Assembly: GCF_004193775.1 (NCBI RefSeq)
Contig: NC_041021.1
Span: 36,157,718 to 36,221,717 of the forward strand
Direction: 5' to 3'
Length of the DNA: 64,000 nt
DNA from: Glycine soja
Lineage: Eukaryota; Streptophyta; Magnoliopsida; Fabales; Fabaceae
Shown here: one piece after another, positions 46,191-58,080 of the stretch
Layout of the letters: the number at the start of each line of letters is the position of its first letter
Numbering within the stretch: the first letter of the stretch is position 1
The notes under the pieces: model-generated
What the model was told of the DNA's origin: nothing
What the model saw: the letters and a program-made list of their open reading frames with translations, nothing else
Databases searched by the model: none
Program-made: the position numbers and the translations under genes

Positions 46191-48420
46191 GCTTGTTAAA
46201 ATCTATTAAATTTTTTAAAATTTAATAGATTGAAATTATTATAGTGGCAATATTGTTACACCGTCGTTACGTTAAAACTAATTATTTTAAAATATAAAAT
46301 ATTAATTTCATTAGTTTCTAATGGACAAAAGGACAATATTAACTCAAGTTAAAGTTCAGCAAAAAAAAAATACTCAAGTTAAAAGTTAAAGGACTAAAAT
46401 AATTTTTTTAAAAGATAAAAACTAAAATAATTTTTTTAAAAGATAAAAACTAAAGCGAATTTTACTATATAAAAAAGTAAAGAAAAAATTTATAACCTCG
46501 CTCTTTTCTGTTTATCTTCAATTTAGATTTTTTTTCTTCTCAATTCTTCTATTTTGTCTTCCTTTGAAAAAAACAAAGAAGGATATGGATACAAGACCCA
46601 TTGGGGCATTTAAAATTTTAAAATATTATAAAATTAATTTATTGTTTCCAATTGAACGGAATCTTCAAAAAGTCAACAGTTTTTTTTTTTTTTTTTTGCA
46701 AATTCACACGCCGTAACATCCGTGCCAAGCAAATCGAACATGAATATATTTCAATCCAAATCTTCTAGTCGTTGATAATGAAAGTTTATTTATTTATTTT
46801 TTTTATCTCTGATTGGCACTTATATCGTTGTGAGATTATTTGACCGAGGATGATATATAATAAAACACTCCTTACAATAGTAAATCTAGAATTGAACTTA
46901 ACATATTGTAAGTAATAATACATCCATGACTATGAGCCACCCGCGGAAATTCAGATAGCTTACTAGTGCATTGTTTAGGTGAATAGTAAGATATTGGTTA
47001 AAAAATTAAAAAAGATTTTTTTATTTGAATGCATATAATTTTGTTGCATATGATATATTTTTTAATTTTTTTCTATAATTTTTATAATAAATATTTATTT
47101 TAGTTCCTTAATCAATGTTCCAACAACATTAGTTAACAAGATCTTATTATTTATTATCACATTGGCATTTTAAAAAGATAGTTTTAGTGTCTTTTTCCGT
47201 GCGTACTTTGTGAATACTTAAATAATCATGTTCAAATTCATTACTCATATTTTTATTACGTAAAATTGTTATATCTTTAATTATAAAGATATAGTTGTTA
47301 GATAGTTAATTAACAATATATCTCACAAACTTGAAAAATGATTTCATGACAATATCGCAATATGTTTTAAACTTTATCTAGAGTTCATTTAGGTTCACGT
47401 AAATAGATAAAGCCACTGCATTAGTCCAATATTAATACTACAAGTTGAATCACGGGACCATAAACTCAATACCGGACACCATAGAGGTTGAGAACTTTCT
47501 GTCGACCTTGCATTGATGCTTAAACATGAGAATTGATACTTAATATGTTAACAACACGGACAATATAAATCACAAGAATGCTATTATAGATTCGGTTGGA
47601 ATATTGAATCATTGGGTCAGAAATCAACCTACTGAATCACCAATTAATCTGTATGATCTGATGTATATTAAAAAAATCTAAATAATTTCATAACGTGTAA
47701 TCTTGTACATTTAAGATTTAAAGCTTAATAAATTTAACATATTTAGAAGTATGCATATAGTTATGAATTAATTTGGTTAAAATTTTGAACATGCAATATA
47801 CTTTTTTTAGAATTTAGTTTAAACAACCTTAAGTTAGAATTTAAAATATATGTCATTATTATACAATGACGGCATAATCTAATACATACAAATTAGTTAG
47901 GAGAAAATAAAAATTGACACCAATTTTATCATTTCAAATTTTAAGATGCAGTTATACTTGATGAAACAAATAAGAAAATTATAAACAATACACTTCTAAA
48001 ATATAAATTGAATTTTCTTATATGAATGATGTTGTTCAACTATTAAAAAAAAAAACTCAAAATATATAATTTGTTGAATCAATTAGATCACCGAATCACT
48101 TATTCAAGATTGGATAGCTCCATAAACCGATCACAATGCATAATCAATATATCCAACAAGTGACTTGAATTGTTGGGTATCGATCCGACCGATGTGAGCC
48201 AAGTCCACGAACTATGCTATAGTCTATAGCCAAAGGAAAAGTAGTACTACTATAACTAAGTCACATAGAGGCTTCTAGCTAATAGATTGTCTATCGATCT
48301 TTTACACACTAAACATCTTTTTGTATATTAAGTCATTATAAATGTACCATTGAATTTCGACTCGTGCAAACTACAAAAAATTCTCCTTGAACACTTAATC
48401 ACTTAGACCAATTTAGAACA
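46191..48420. other. AT-rich intergenic DNA
   Basis: No gene was supported. A poly-T run lies at 46680-46697. Confidence 0.5.
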
Positions 48421-48659
48421 CACTACTACAAAAAGGCCTTTCTACGACACAGTTTTTAAGACGGACCTGAAGAACCCGTCGTTGTTGTCAACACGGTGGC
48501 AATTCCGTAATTATTAAAGTTTTTATGTGCAGCGTTTCATGTTCAACGACGTTTGTATTTAAGCCCGTCGTTGTTGAAGTCATCAAAGACGGTCATGATG
48601 GCTGGACCGTCGTAGAAATAAAAAATACAAAGTCGGTGTTACGAATCACCGTCGTAGAT

Positions 48660-50389
48660 TTTTGAGTTTATATATTCTCGCAACAAAGCACCAGCGCCCT
48701 TGCTTGCCTGAATTACAACTCGAAAAACCTAGCGCCTCGACTGCAACCCTTGAAAAACCTAGCACCGCCGTGAAGTCCGTCCCGCTACCAGCCTGAGATT
48801 TAGGTTGTCGCCGTGAAGAACTTGTCCCTGTGACCCGCTGCTCCCACCACCGCTACCGCGACGCAGGCGAAGTCGTGGGTTTTTCAGACCTTTCCAGTGT
48901 TGGTGAAGGTAAGCATGTCCACTATTTTGAGTTGTGTCTTGGTATTTTTTGTGAAAATGTTGCCCTTTTGTGTTTAATTGTTAGTATTTGAATTGTTTGT
49001 GGTTGTACCTTAACATAAAACAAAAACCCTATTTCCCAATTTGTATCCCTTTCCACTCATTGTTCATGTTACGGTAGTAGTGTTTGAAAAAAATTAATTG
49101 TGTGAAACAAGTTACTATAGTATACATGTTTGAACTGCAGGGTGCTATTTGGAACTAAGTAGAAGAAGGTCACACCCTCAAACTAAGCACACAAAGGTGC
49201 GTTTCTTCTGAATCTGAAAATTATGGTATCCGTTTGCACTCATTGTTGTTGAACGCCTGCATAACAGTAAAATTATGGTATGCAATTCGTAATAATAAAA
49301 GCAATGTTCATATGTTTTTATGATAATGCTGCACTTCAAAAGCACATTACAGTATGGTTGTATTGCTGGATTGGATTCTACTTTTTCTATGGCTGGTTTT
49401 GACTGTTCTGTATTGCATTGTATGAGACTCATTGTAGGGGAGAGAATCAATACCCAATTAGGAGTAATCTGAGTCTCACCTAATGAAACCATGATTCAAG
49501 ATTTTCTATATTGGAATGAGTGTTTTTTCTCTGTGAGCTTGTGACCACAAAGGTGCCAAGTGAACTGGTTATTTATGCATAGATATTTAGCAATGATTTA
49601 ATGGCCCACCCATCTATCCTTGTTTCCTGCCCCCAACCACCCCACAAAGATCATTCGTACATACGTCAATCGAGATTGTACTTGAATAGTTGATGTCTTT
49701 TTGTTATGATTATGCATCAAATATTAAGAGAAGAGAAGAAAAAAAAACTTATTAATTGACTAATTAACTTGTAACCTACCTCACAGAGAATTAGACAAAT
49801 TCGTCATTAGGTGGCTGATACAGGGAGCTGGTGGGATAGAGGTGTGAGATGATATTGAAGGTGGAAAAGACTGTTATTTATGTGGGAGGAAGAGTTACTT
49901 GGAGAGTGGATTGAGAATAAATTTGTATTGCGAATCACAGATTGCACCATAGCAGTGACAAGTGCAGAATTTCTCCAACTCTCATCCTTTTTTTTTGGAA
50001 GGCTGAAAATATATATATATTTTATTAATAAGTAAACCAATACCAGTGGTACCAGAGATTAAAATTACAAAGCACCAAGAGATTAATGGTTTCAGCCATG
50101 ATACATATTGAGTTTTATCTAGTCTTTATTGTGAATTGAAAAACTCAACTACGTATCACGTAGAGATTGACTAAAACTATAGATACATAGATCATATCAT
50201 AATTTCTACCAGACAATAGTATAATTTTCAAAATGAAGAGCTTCCGGTGAACATGAATGTAGCCAACATGAACAGTAGAAGTTGAAAACTATTTCAGTTG
50301 TTTTTTTGCTATATTGTCACTTATAAATGTGAAAATCCAATCATATATATTAAGAAACAAAACAGTGAAAAAAGTTTGGTGTTTCTTAC
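48660..50389. other. CACTA left interior, GC-rich leader then unassigned DNA
   Basis: A GC-rich block at about 48690-48910 ends in a donor-like GAAGGTAAGC at 48905-48914 and may be an element-derived first exon. A 104-residue minus ORF at 49178-49492 shows no recognisable domain. Confidence 0.45.
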
Positions 50390-50531
50390 TTGCAAGCCTA
50401 GCAACAGAGTTCCATCTGCCTTCACCATGCAACCTGACATACTCAACAAGCAACCTGTCCTCTTCAGCAGTCCAAGGTCCCTTCCTCCATACCTGCTCCT
50501 CTATGACACCTCTACCCATATGGCCAGCCAT
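50390..50531 (-). pseudogene. Captured R2R3-MYB first exon
   Basis: On the minus strand, a start MAGHMGRGVIEEQ is followed by WRKGPWTAEEDRLLVEYVRL and HGEGRWNSVARLA, the R2 MYB repeat with its first two regularly spaced tryptophans and the usual exon-1 end. A donor-like GTAAGA follows at 50389. The codon before it reads GCA then A, where R2R3 genes normally have a G of a split Gly codon. The rest of R2 and all of R3 are missing. The sequence resembles the MYB62/MYB48-like group. It lies inside the CACTA element in opposite orientation to the Ulp1 fragment. Confidence 0.85.
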
Positions 50532-50933
50532 AACTTCCCCCCAATACATGGAATAAGGCTTGAAGTTTGTGCTTGGATAAAATATTTTCTTCCAATTTCT
50601 GTGACACTGATTTAGGTCTAGTGTTTGTTGCATATTTTGAGTCTAGTATTGCATATTTATACCTGCTTTGTTTTGATCAATAGTATGACACTGATTGTTA
50701 AGCTTGAACTGAAACTTAGAGTCCAACAACTGCTATTCGAGTTGGATAATTATTTGGCACTAGGTTTTGGAAAAGTCTAAAAGAAATGCTCTTGGGTCAT
50801 GGCTGGAATAGAACTTTGAGAAAGAAATATGTCTGAGCTTAGTCCTAACAAATTAGAGTCATTAATTGTAGTTATTATTCAATTGATACCATTGTTAGGA
50901 ACTACATAGTGTTAGGAACAGCATAGTGTTAGG

Positions 50934-51847
50934 ATGCAGAGATGGCAATGCTGGTGGTTGGCTCTAACTTGGTCCACTTGGAGTCAGATATTCAGTCAAG
51001 GTTTCATGTATGCATTCCTTGAGCCACAGTCGTTGGTTTGTTCAAAGGATAGACGCAGCGAATGCGAACAATATCTTGAAAGATGGCTTAAGGAATCTGA
51101 CCGAGAGGTGTACATTGGACCTTACTTCCATCAGTAAGTGCTATTTAACAAACATACTTCAAATGATGTTTGGGTGTATACGTATCTAATGTGAATGACA
51201 TGCAGGGAACATTGGCAACTCATAATTTTGTGTCCTAGGCAACATGTTGTTGTTTGGTTCTGTTCTTTGCGTAGGAAACCTGATATGCATATCAAAGCTA
51301 CAATTAATAGGTTATCTCATACCATATAACTTTTTGCAAGCCTTCTTTAATGGTCATTATTGATTGACATTTTGTTGTATATGTGTTGATGTGGTTTTTT
51401 AAAAGCAGTGTAATGACAAAATTGAAGAAGACCTTGTCTCCTGAAACTAAGGCAGTTGCACCAAAGTGGATTGAAGTAAAGGTAAGTCAGCTATGTACCA
51501 TGTGTTAGTGTTGTCTAGTTAAGTCATGAACTTATGTAATGTATACGATGTTCAAATGTTTTCCATATGTAGAGTCACGTTCAAACCGGCTGTTATGAAT
51601 GTGGATATTACATAATGCATTGGATCTGGAACATCATAGCCAGCGACATAAAGAGTGATTGGTCCATGGTATGCATAAACTTCAGTACAATTGGAACTGA
51701 ATTTTTATATTTGCAGTACTAACTTACAATTATGAATACTTGCAGTGGTTTGCTAATGACACACCGTTGGACATCGGCATCATCACCACAATTCGAAAGA
51801 AATGGGCAACATTTTTTTTAAAGACAGCAATAAGTCAAAACGGCTAA
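50934..51847 (+). pseudogene. Captured Ulp1-like (C48) protease, 3' part, five exons
   Basis: Exons 50934-51133, 51206-51310, 51409-51481, 51573-51668 and 51746-51847 join in one open frame at GT-AG sites and end in TAA. They encode a FLEPQS block, SDREVYIGPYFHQ, EHWQLIILCPRQHVVVWFCS (the family's catalytic-His region), KPDMHIKATIN, and CYECGYYIMHWIWNII (catalytic-Cys region), then WFANDTPLD and a TIRKKWATFFLK tail. This is the C48 peptidase type often found in plant transposons (SUMO-protease-like). Upstream exons for the N-terminal part are not visible. The reading frame is intact over all five exons, which is unusual for a captured fragment; it could be transcribed with the element. Confidence 0.85.
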
Positions 51848-52038
51848 TGATGGCGTTGGAGTATTTTTTTCCCTGTATTTGAGACAATTGTTATGTTATT
51901 TGACACAGCGGCTATTTTATTTTCGGTCATGCTACTAATATTCTATTCTTAGTATTACCTACTCAATTTCATATAATTGTAGTAATATATTGTCTTTACC
52001 CCCTTCTACTGCATTGCATCTGCATTTGATTACCACAG

Positions 52039-52137
52039 CAACAATTTAGTGCAGCTATAGTACCACCAAGCTTGCCACTGCAGCAGTTAAGTGAACAAAT
52101 GAAGTGTCCACAGTCCTTGGATGGTTGCTTGGTAGAG
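52039..52137 (+). other. Exon-like block of unknown origin in the CACTA element
   Basis: A 33-codon open stretch (QQFSAAIVPPSLPLQQLSEQ...) lies between an acceptor (CCACAG) and a donor (GTACAT). Its family is not recognised. Confidence 0.4.
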
Positions 52138-52370
52138 GTACATGCTAATAACTAATAAGATTTCCTGTGCAGGGTATCATTGTTTTTGCATGACTGATGG
52201 CTACCTTGGGGCTGGAGATTTTGGTTGAATCTGCCTCAAGTGTTATTTTGAAGGTAATTGAGATAATCTTTTGTTGTTGTTTGTTTATTATATACCTAAA
52301 TTTGGGTTGAAGACTAGTTATTCAACATGTGGATTATCTACCATAATAAGTGATTTTATCATTTGAGCAG

Positions 52371-52460
52371 ATGATATTATCATTTGACCTTGCTTTTGCT
52401 TTGATTCCGCTCCTAAAGTTCAGTAGCAGCAAAGTGACTAGCAGCACAAGCATTGAAGAG
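52371..52460 (+). pseudogene. Possible NRAMP-like transporter exon
   Basis: A 30-codon stretch between acceptor TTGAGCAG and donor GTGTGT reads MILSFDLAFALIPLLKFSSS then KVTSSTSIEE. The ILSFxLxFALIPLLKF pattern resembles a transmembrane region near the end of plant NRAMP metal transporters. Short, so tentative. Confidence 0.45.
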
Positions 52461-53110
52461 GTGTGTTTCCTCCTTGTTTGTGGATTCATGAACTATAAGT
52501 TAATACATGAAACTGAAAAATGTTCTAGTTATAAAATTTGATTAGCTAGGCTTACATGAATTGTTGAATTGATCAGCTAGGCATACATTATATCAACTGT
52601 TAGTGTCATTTTTTCAGTCTAATAATATTTTGGTTGATATTATCATTATTATGATTAAAGAGATTGCAGGGATTCCAAGGGAAGGGGACCAGGGGATGAA
52701 AAATATGATTAAAGAGAGTTCTTGAGGAGTTTGTCACATGCTCAGGTAATTAGTGCTAAAGCAGTTGGGTGAAATTCTCATATTTTGAATGCTGCATGCA
52801 ATTAATATCGTCATTTGATGAAATGCAGAATCTTCCTGACTGGTTTAGTGCATGTTTCATTGATTGCATAAGATGTAAAATATTATTAATCAAGAGGAGT
52901 CTTGCTTAATTGACTTCAGTGTTGAGCGTGCTGCATTTGTCTTATGTACTAGTTCATTCATTTATTTAATTTTAGTTGACAACTTCTGGAATGGTGATAT
53001 CAAAATATAACCTATGAAAGAGGATAATCTTGTCAGCTAATTGTTGAGTGGTTTATTTTTTTGTTTTGTCTTTTATGTTGCATTTGATGACTTTGTTTCT
53101 TTTCTTGTAG

Positions 53111-53241
53111 GGAAGTGGAAGATTTTGCACGAAGGTTAAATTCTGCTTGGACTGAAAGGATGCAAATTTGATCTTTGGCCCAACACAGAAGACTAGTAAC
53201 AATTTCTATGAATAGCAATGGTTCAACGCAGTTGTATATAG
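53111..53241 (+). pseudogene. Exon-like fragment with one stop
   Basis: Between acceptor TTGTAG and donor GTATGT one frame reads EVEDFARRLNSAWTERMQI, a TGA, then SLAQHRRLVTISMNSNGSTQ. It looks like a decayed host exon, but I cannot name the family. Confidence 0.45.
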
Positions 53242-53452
53242 GTATGTTCTATCTATCTTCTCAATATTCGCGGTGAACCCTACTTGCTGCCTTGTTTTCT
53301 ATCAGAAGCATCATTAAATTTTGTTGACATGCACATGACTGGAATCAACTAGTTATAAGTTACTTCATCACTCTCATGCATTTCATTCATCACATACAAC
53401 ACTCTCTCCAAAGTTCAAATTAAGACTGAGGGGTGAGAAAGAGACAATTAAT

Positions 53453-53620
53453 ATGGGTGCCGGTGTACTTGCAATTGGTTCTTGTGCAATTGGTCTATGC
53501 AGTGATGAACATTACTTAAATGCTTGCAATAGAATCTGGAATGAGCCCTCTTGTCCTTGTTGCTTATCGACAACTCTTTGCTACTGTGTCCATTGCTCCC
53601 TTTGCTTATTGGCTCGAGTG
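53453..53620 (+). pseudogene. Captured WAT1/EamA (MtN21-type) transporter first exon
   Basis: After an ATG at 53453 (MGAGV) and a one-base shift, the frame reads LQLVLVQLVYAVMNIT, a TAA, then MLAIESGMSPLVLVAYRQLF and ATVSIAPFAYWLEW, followed by a donor GTAATT at 53621. This matches the start of WAT1-related (nodulin MtN21/EamA) membrane transporters: first helix, AIESGMSP, VAYRQ and APFAYW. One frameshift and one stop show decay. The rest of the gene is absent. Confidence 0.8.
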
Positions 53621-53879
53621 GTAATTATATATATATATACCCTATCTGGTTTTGTTTTATTTTCATATATATAAACAATGCATGCATGAAAGGCTTTGAT
53701 GAACTTTGAACCACCTATAACATTCTCACTGTGAGTGTCACCGTCGATATCCCTTTTCTTTTGGTTGATGCATGATTGTGTTATTTATCCTTTAAATGTA
53801 TTTATATATGTTTGCTGTATATAAATGTAGCTTTGTTTTTGAAATTTGAATGGTATAACCCAAATTTTGTGAGCAGGCA

Positions 53880-54360
53880 AAATACTTCAACGACGGTCCT
53901 TATGAAAACCCGTCTTTATAGCCTTATTTACCAACAACGACGGGTGCTCCAGCCACCGTCGTTGAAACCTCAAACAACAATGACGGTGTACACACCACCG
54001 ACGTTGACATACTACCAAACAACGTCGGTGGTGAGCCCGCCACCGATGTTGACAGGAAACAAAACAAATACGGGTGTTATTGGTACCCGACGTTGATATG
54101 GACAACAACAACGACGAGTCTTGCGAACCCGACGTTGAAATGGACCAAAACAACGACGGGTTGTCTAATATGTGCGTCGTTGAATCCTTTTTTATAACGT
54201 CTATTCTTTTATAGCCACTGACGTTGTATTCTTGCATTACAAAGACGGGTCCTAGGATGACCGATGTTGTTGTTGTCGACATACAACGACATCTGGAACA
54301 AAGACGGTGTGGGGCCCGTCGTAGATACCGGTTTTCAACCGATGTAGAAGCTTCTTTTTG
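53880..54360. repeat. CACTA right subterminal repeat array
   Basis: More than a dozen CAACGACGG / CCGTCGTTG / CCGACGTTG variants in both orientations. Such arrays are the transposase-accessory (TNPA) binding regions of En/Spm elements. They also create a spurious Ser/Arg-rich ORF on the minus strand. Confidence 0.8.
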
Positions 54361-54371
54361 TAGTTGTGACA

Positions 54372-55685
54372 CATCATTACTATTATAGATAAAGATATCA
54401 TAGTAGATGATGATAGTAATAAAAAGTTAGAATTTTCGATTTTGACATCAGAAAATTAAGTCATTAAAATAATTTTTATGATATGGATGATAAAATATCA
54501 TATCATAAAATTTTACTCATGATCTGAGCCATTTAATAGATAACTTTCTTCTCTGCCATAAATATTTATTGTGTATACCCATTGAAATTTCGGTCCAATT
54601 ACGGTCCTTGATTGCATGTAGAATTTGCTGGTGACTACCGTCTTTTTCTTTGCAACCAACTACTACCAAAGCTACAATGAATCTGATAATTAAGTACTCA
54701 CTAATTGCTATTCTATTTAACTTGTAGAAAAATATCATAATCAGATACAAACTGAAAATACTTCATAGATAATAAAACGCAGCGATCGAGTCCTCTACCT
54801 CATAGCCTTTAATAGCAAAATGCAATTGTCAATGACCAACATAAAACAACGTACATGTGTAAGCAACACATAGAAATGTAAGTAAATGTAATTATTGCAA
54901 AACTTTGACGTGTGATCTTTAAGTAAACCAGATTTGGAAGATTGTTTCCGAAAATTTAACAGCCACGACAATTTTGAATCTAGAACTTCATGAAAATAAC
55001 GACGACACTTGTATACTTTTTTGAGGTAGACTTCTAAAATTTACAACCACGTACATTCACATTAATTAACTGGCTTTCTCAAAATATAACTACGCCCACA
55101 AGTTTGGGGATACCAGTCATTTTACATTTGAAGCATGAAATTAGTGTGTGAAATTGAAGTTGAAATTAAAATTGGATTTTAAAAATGTAACTAGCTATGA
55201 TATTTGAAAGTTCTTATGTAGTAATCACAATTTTAAATTATAATTTTGTAAAACTTATAAATAAATCTAATGTTTTCAAATTTTAACCTCTACGATCTTC
55301 TTAATTATAGTTTCTAATCTTATCTACCACATTATGCAATTACTTAGATTTGACTAAAGTGAGAAAAGCGTTATTTTAGAAGATACGTTATAATAATAAT
55401 TATGAATTAAAAAATTTAACTATTGAGACTGTGATCAACTTTAGATTTTTTTCATGCATGCATTTAATTTCATCACAAATCTCAACAGTTGAAGATTTAA
55501 TTAATAATTGGAGTGCATTTTATTATCTTAAGCAAAATTGCTCATTTTAGGAGCAAAATCTTTCTTTCTCCATGACAGTAGATACTATTGCTGCTATAAA
55601 AGGAAAAAACTAGACAATAACAGTCCATGGGTTTTTTTTAAAAGTAAATATACCTTCTCTCTCCTGCTTTTTCCCAATTTAGTTA
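54372..55685. other. AT-rich intergenic DNA
   Basis: No recognised gene. A 25-bp tandem duplication (AGTTACTCCTGCTTTTTCCC with neighbours) lies at about 55660-55712, at the edge of the next foldback. Confidence 0.5.
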
Positions 55686-56430
55686 CTCCTGCTTTTTCCC
55701 AATTTAGTTACTTTGTAATTTAATTATCAATATATATTATTTGAAACTTTCTCTCTCATTTTTATTTTTTATAATTTAAAATATTATAAAATATAAATAT
55801 TATATTATACAGTTTTTTAATTAGTTTTAAAATTACTTATTTATTAAATTAAATTTTACAATTTTGTTTTTTTAATTTTTTTAAAGAAAATGATATTATT
55901 AAATATAATTATTTTTGTTTTATTATTTAATTTACTTAACACATTTTTATTTAAAAATACTTTAAATTAAAATATATTGAAATTTTATGTCTATTGTATA
56001 AAATAGATGTATCAATTATTTTTTACTGTGTTTTTTAGTTTATTTTAATATTACTAACTAATTTTCTTATTTTTATAATTAACAAATATAACAAAAAAAA
56101 TATCAACATCACATAAATTTTAACTACAAAAGTACATACAAAGTAACTAAAAAATTGTATTATAATTTTATCCATTTTTTTATTTTTCTTTATCTATATA
56201 TTTTTTTTTAAAAAAAATAAAAAAACAAAATTATAAAATTTAATTTAATAAATAAGTAATTTTAAAACCAACTAAAAAAATTATATAATATAATATTTAT
56301 ATTTTATAATATTTTAAATTAAAAACAAAATAAAAAAGAAAAGAAAAAGTTCAAATAGTGTATATTGGGAATTAAATTAAAAAGTAGTTAAGAGAAATTG
56401 CAAAGTAATCCCAGTAAAGAATACAACTAT
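55686..56430. repeat. Long AT-rich foldback element
   Basis: Left arm about 55690-55890 and right arm about 56200-56420 are inverted copies. The clearest anchor is AAAATATTATAAAATATAAA on the left, matched by its complement near 56305. The TTACTTTG outer ends also pair. The centre (about 55890-56190) has no ORF. It fits a MITE or a non-coding Mutator-like foldback; target duplications were not resolved. Confidence 0.65.
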
Positions 56431-56699
56431 GCACATACATTCCATAGTTAGGCAAATGATTGGTTTCGTTATATATTTTTCAAGGGGCATCAATCATTAC
56501 ACATGCGTTCAATATTCCGTTTCTCACCAACTTAGCTCTATAGCAATATTTAACCGAGCCTCAGAATGTAAAAGAACATCTTACTGACAATGCAAGTGAT
56601 TTATAAGTTATAACAATGTGTATGTAGTAGTGTCATCTTTCTTGATAGAGAAATAAACAACCAGTAACATTTGGTTGTTCTTATTCCTTTCGAATGAAA

Positions 56700-57310
56700 T
56701 GGTCTCTAATAAGAAGAAAGCTTCTCCCTTGGGGATTAAAATTTCTCATGTTTCAGACTCAGGGTAGGACATATTGGGAATAATGAGGTTGTGGAGGAAA
56801 ATTTTTGGGCAGACATAGCTTCGGATGATGATGCCAACATCACTGATGGGATCCAAGGTTCGAAAGACCCATACTTTGAGGTGGTTCTTTCTAAATCGCA
56901 GAGAAAGAAATTGAAACAGAAAGCATTTAGCTCCTAACCTTTGGTGCTTGTGTAACTGTTGTTTATCTCCTAATGTTTTGTCCTATTCTAACCAACAAAT
57001 TTCTTTTGCAGTCTATGTCAATGGAAAGCTTAGTTATGTAGCTGTCATTTATGGAGCCACCAATTATGTTAAGCGTAGGCAGCAGCTTTGCAGACCTTAA
57101 ATGTAGATATCCTGGTCCTTGGGGTGTTCTTGGGGGACTTCAATGCGGTGTTGGGTGCCCATGAAAAACAAGGTGGGCTTCTGCCTCTTAGAGCCTCTTG
57201 AGATGACTTCTCCGAGTGGTCTAACTCCCAAAAGCTCACTCATCTGGAAGCCAAAGGAACTTTTTTCACTTGGTCTAATGGCAGGAAAGGCTCGAAAACA
57301 ATAAAAAGAC
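56700..57310 (+). pseudogene. LINE (non-LTR) endonuclease fragment
   Basis: Plus-strand frames around 57030-57300 read AVIYGATNYVKRRQ, then VLGDFNAVLGAHEKQGG, and a KLTHLEAKGTFFTWSNGR block. These are signatures of the apurinic-type endonuclease of plant L1-like LINEs (GDFN and FTWSNGR). Shifts and stops interrupt them. The reverse transcriptase is missing, so this is a broken 5' piece. Confidence 0.8.
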
Positions 57311-58080
57311 AATGTGGTGGGTGGCACCTCTTGTACTAGTGTAGCAAATATCAGTGTGGCACTACCACTCTCACGTTCCACGAGCTCTGTAATACACCAG
57401 GGTTTCTGAGCTGGGTAGTGCCTCCTCTTATAGTTTAAAGCCTCGCATGCATTATAAATAGTTTACCTTTAGTGTGTAGCTGGACATCACAATTTTATCA
57501 ATTGTTGATCTATTTTCATTACTACGACCAAATGTGGAGGAATGGAGTGTGTCAGTTGGCTCCTATTGCAGTGTTACAATTTGTCATTCTTATTAAGGTG
57601 TCTTTAATTGTGCTATTTCAAGTTATGATTGAATGTTTTATTGTACAAATTTCAAGTACGAAATCGTAGTATATTTCTATCGTAGATGGGATACTTAGGT
57701 TTACAAATAAGTAATAAATCATTTTCAGGCATACTATCTCCTTAATTATGCTATGTCAGGTTGAAAACATGTTTCAGTTGTACATGAAATGCGTTGTAAG
57801 TTGATCCTTTTGTGAAAATATTGATCTATGTATTATTTGCAATTTCCAATCGAAGCACGATTTCACTTTATTTTCGTAAAAATACATAATTTCTAATCTA
57901 AAATCATATTCAGACATTTAAATAGTCGGTGTTTTCAAAAGAAAAAGTTCCTAATATAATATGTTTTGTGAGTTGACAAAAAAAAAAAAACAAGTGTATG
58001 CCAAAGAGAGGTAATCCATAGAAATGCAAAATAAAGATACTACGATAGTTACAACAAAAAATAATGATTAATCATCCTCA
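57311..58080. other. No supported gene
   Basis: AT-rich DNA with short ORFs that have no recognised similarity. Confidence 0.5.

Larger units (their letters stand above)
48421..54368. mobile_element. CACTA (En/Spm) transposon carrying host gene fragments, 5,948 bp
   Basis: The left end CACTACTACAAAAAGGCCTT and the right end (complement CACAACTACAAAAAGAAGCT) pair as CACTA terminal repeats. The flanking 3-bp duplication ACA is at 48418-48420 and 54369-54371. Subterminal regions (about 48440-48660 and 53880-54350) are packed with AACGACGG/CCGTCGTTG-type motifs in both orientations, as in En/Spm elements that bind TNPA. No TNP2-like transposase was seen, so the element looks non-autonomous. Inside lie exon fragments of unrelated host genes. 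Soybean Tgm elements are known to capture gene fragments. Confidence 0.9.

Noticed and set aside
53887..54372. 161-residue minus-strand ORF rich in Ser, Arg and Cys
   Set aside because: It is produced by the CGACGG/CCGTCG subterminal repeat array of the CACTA element and has no domain.
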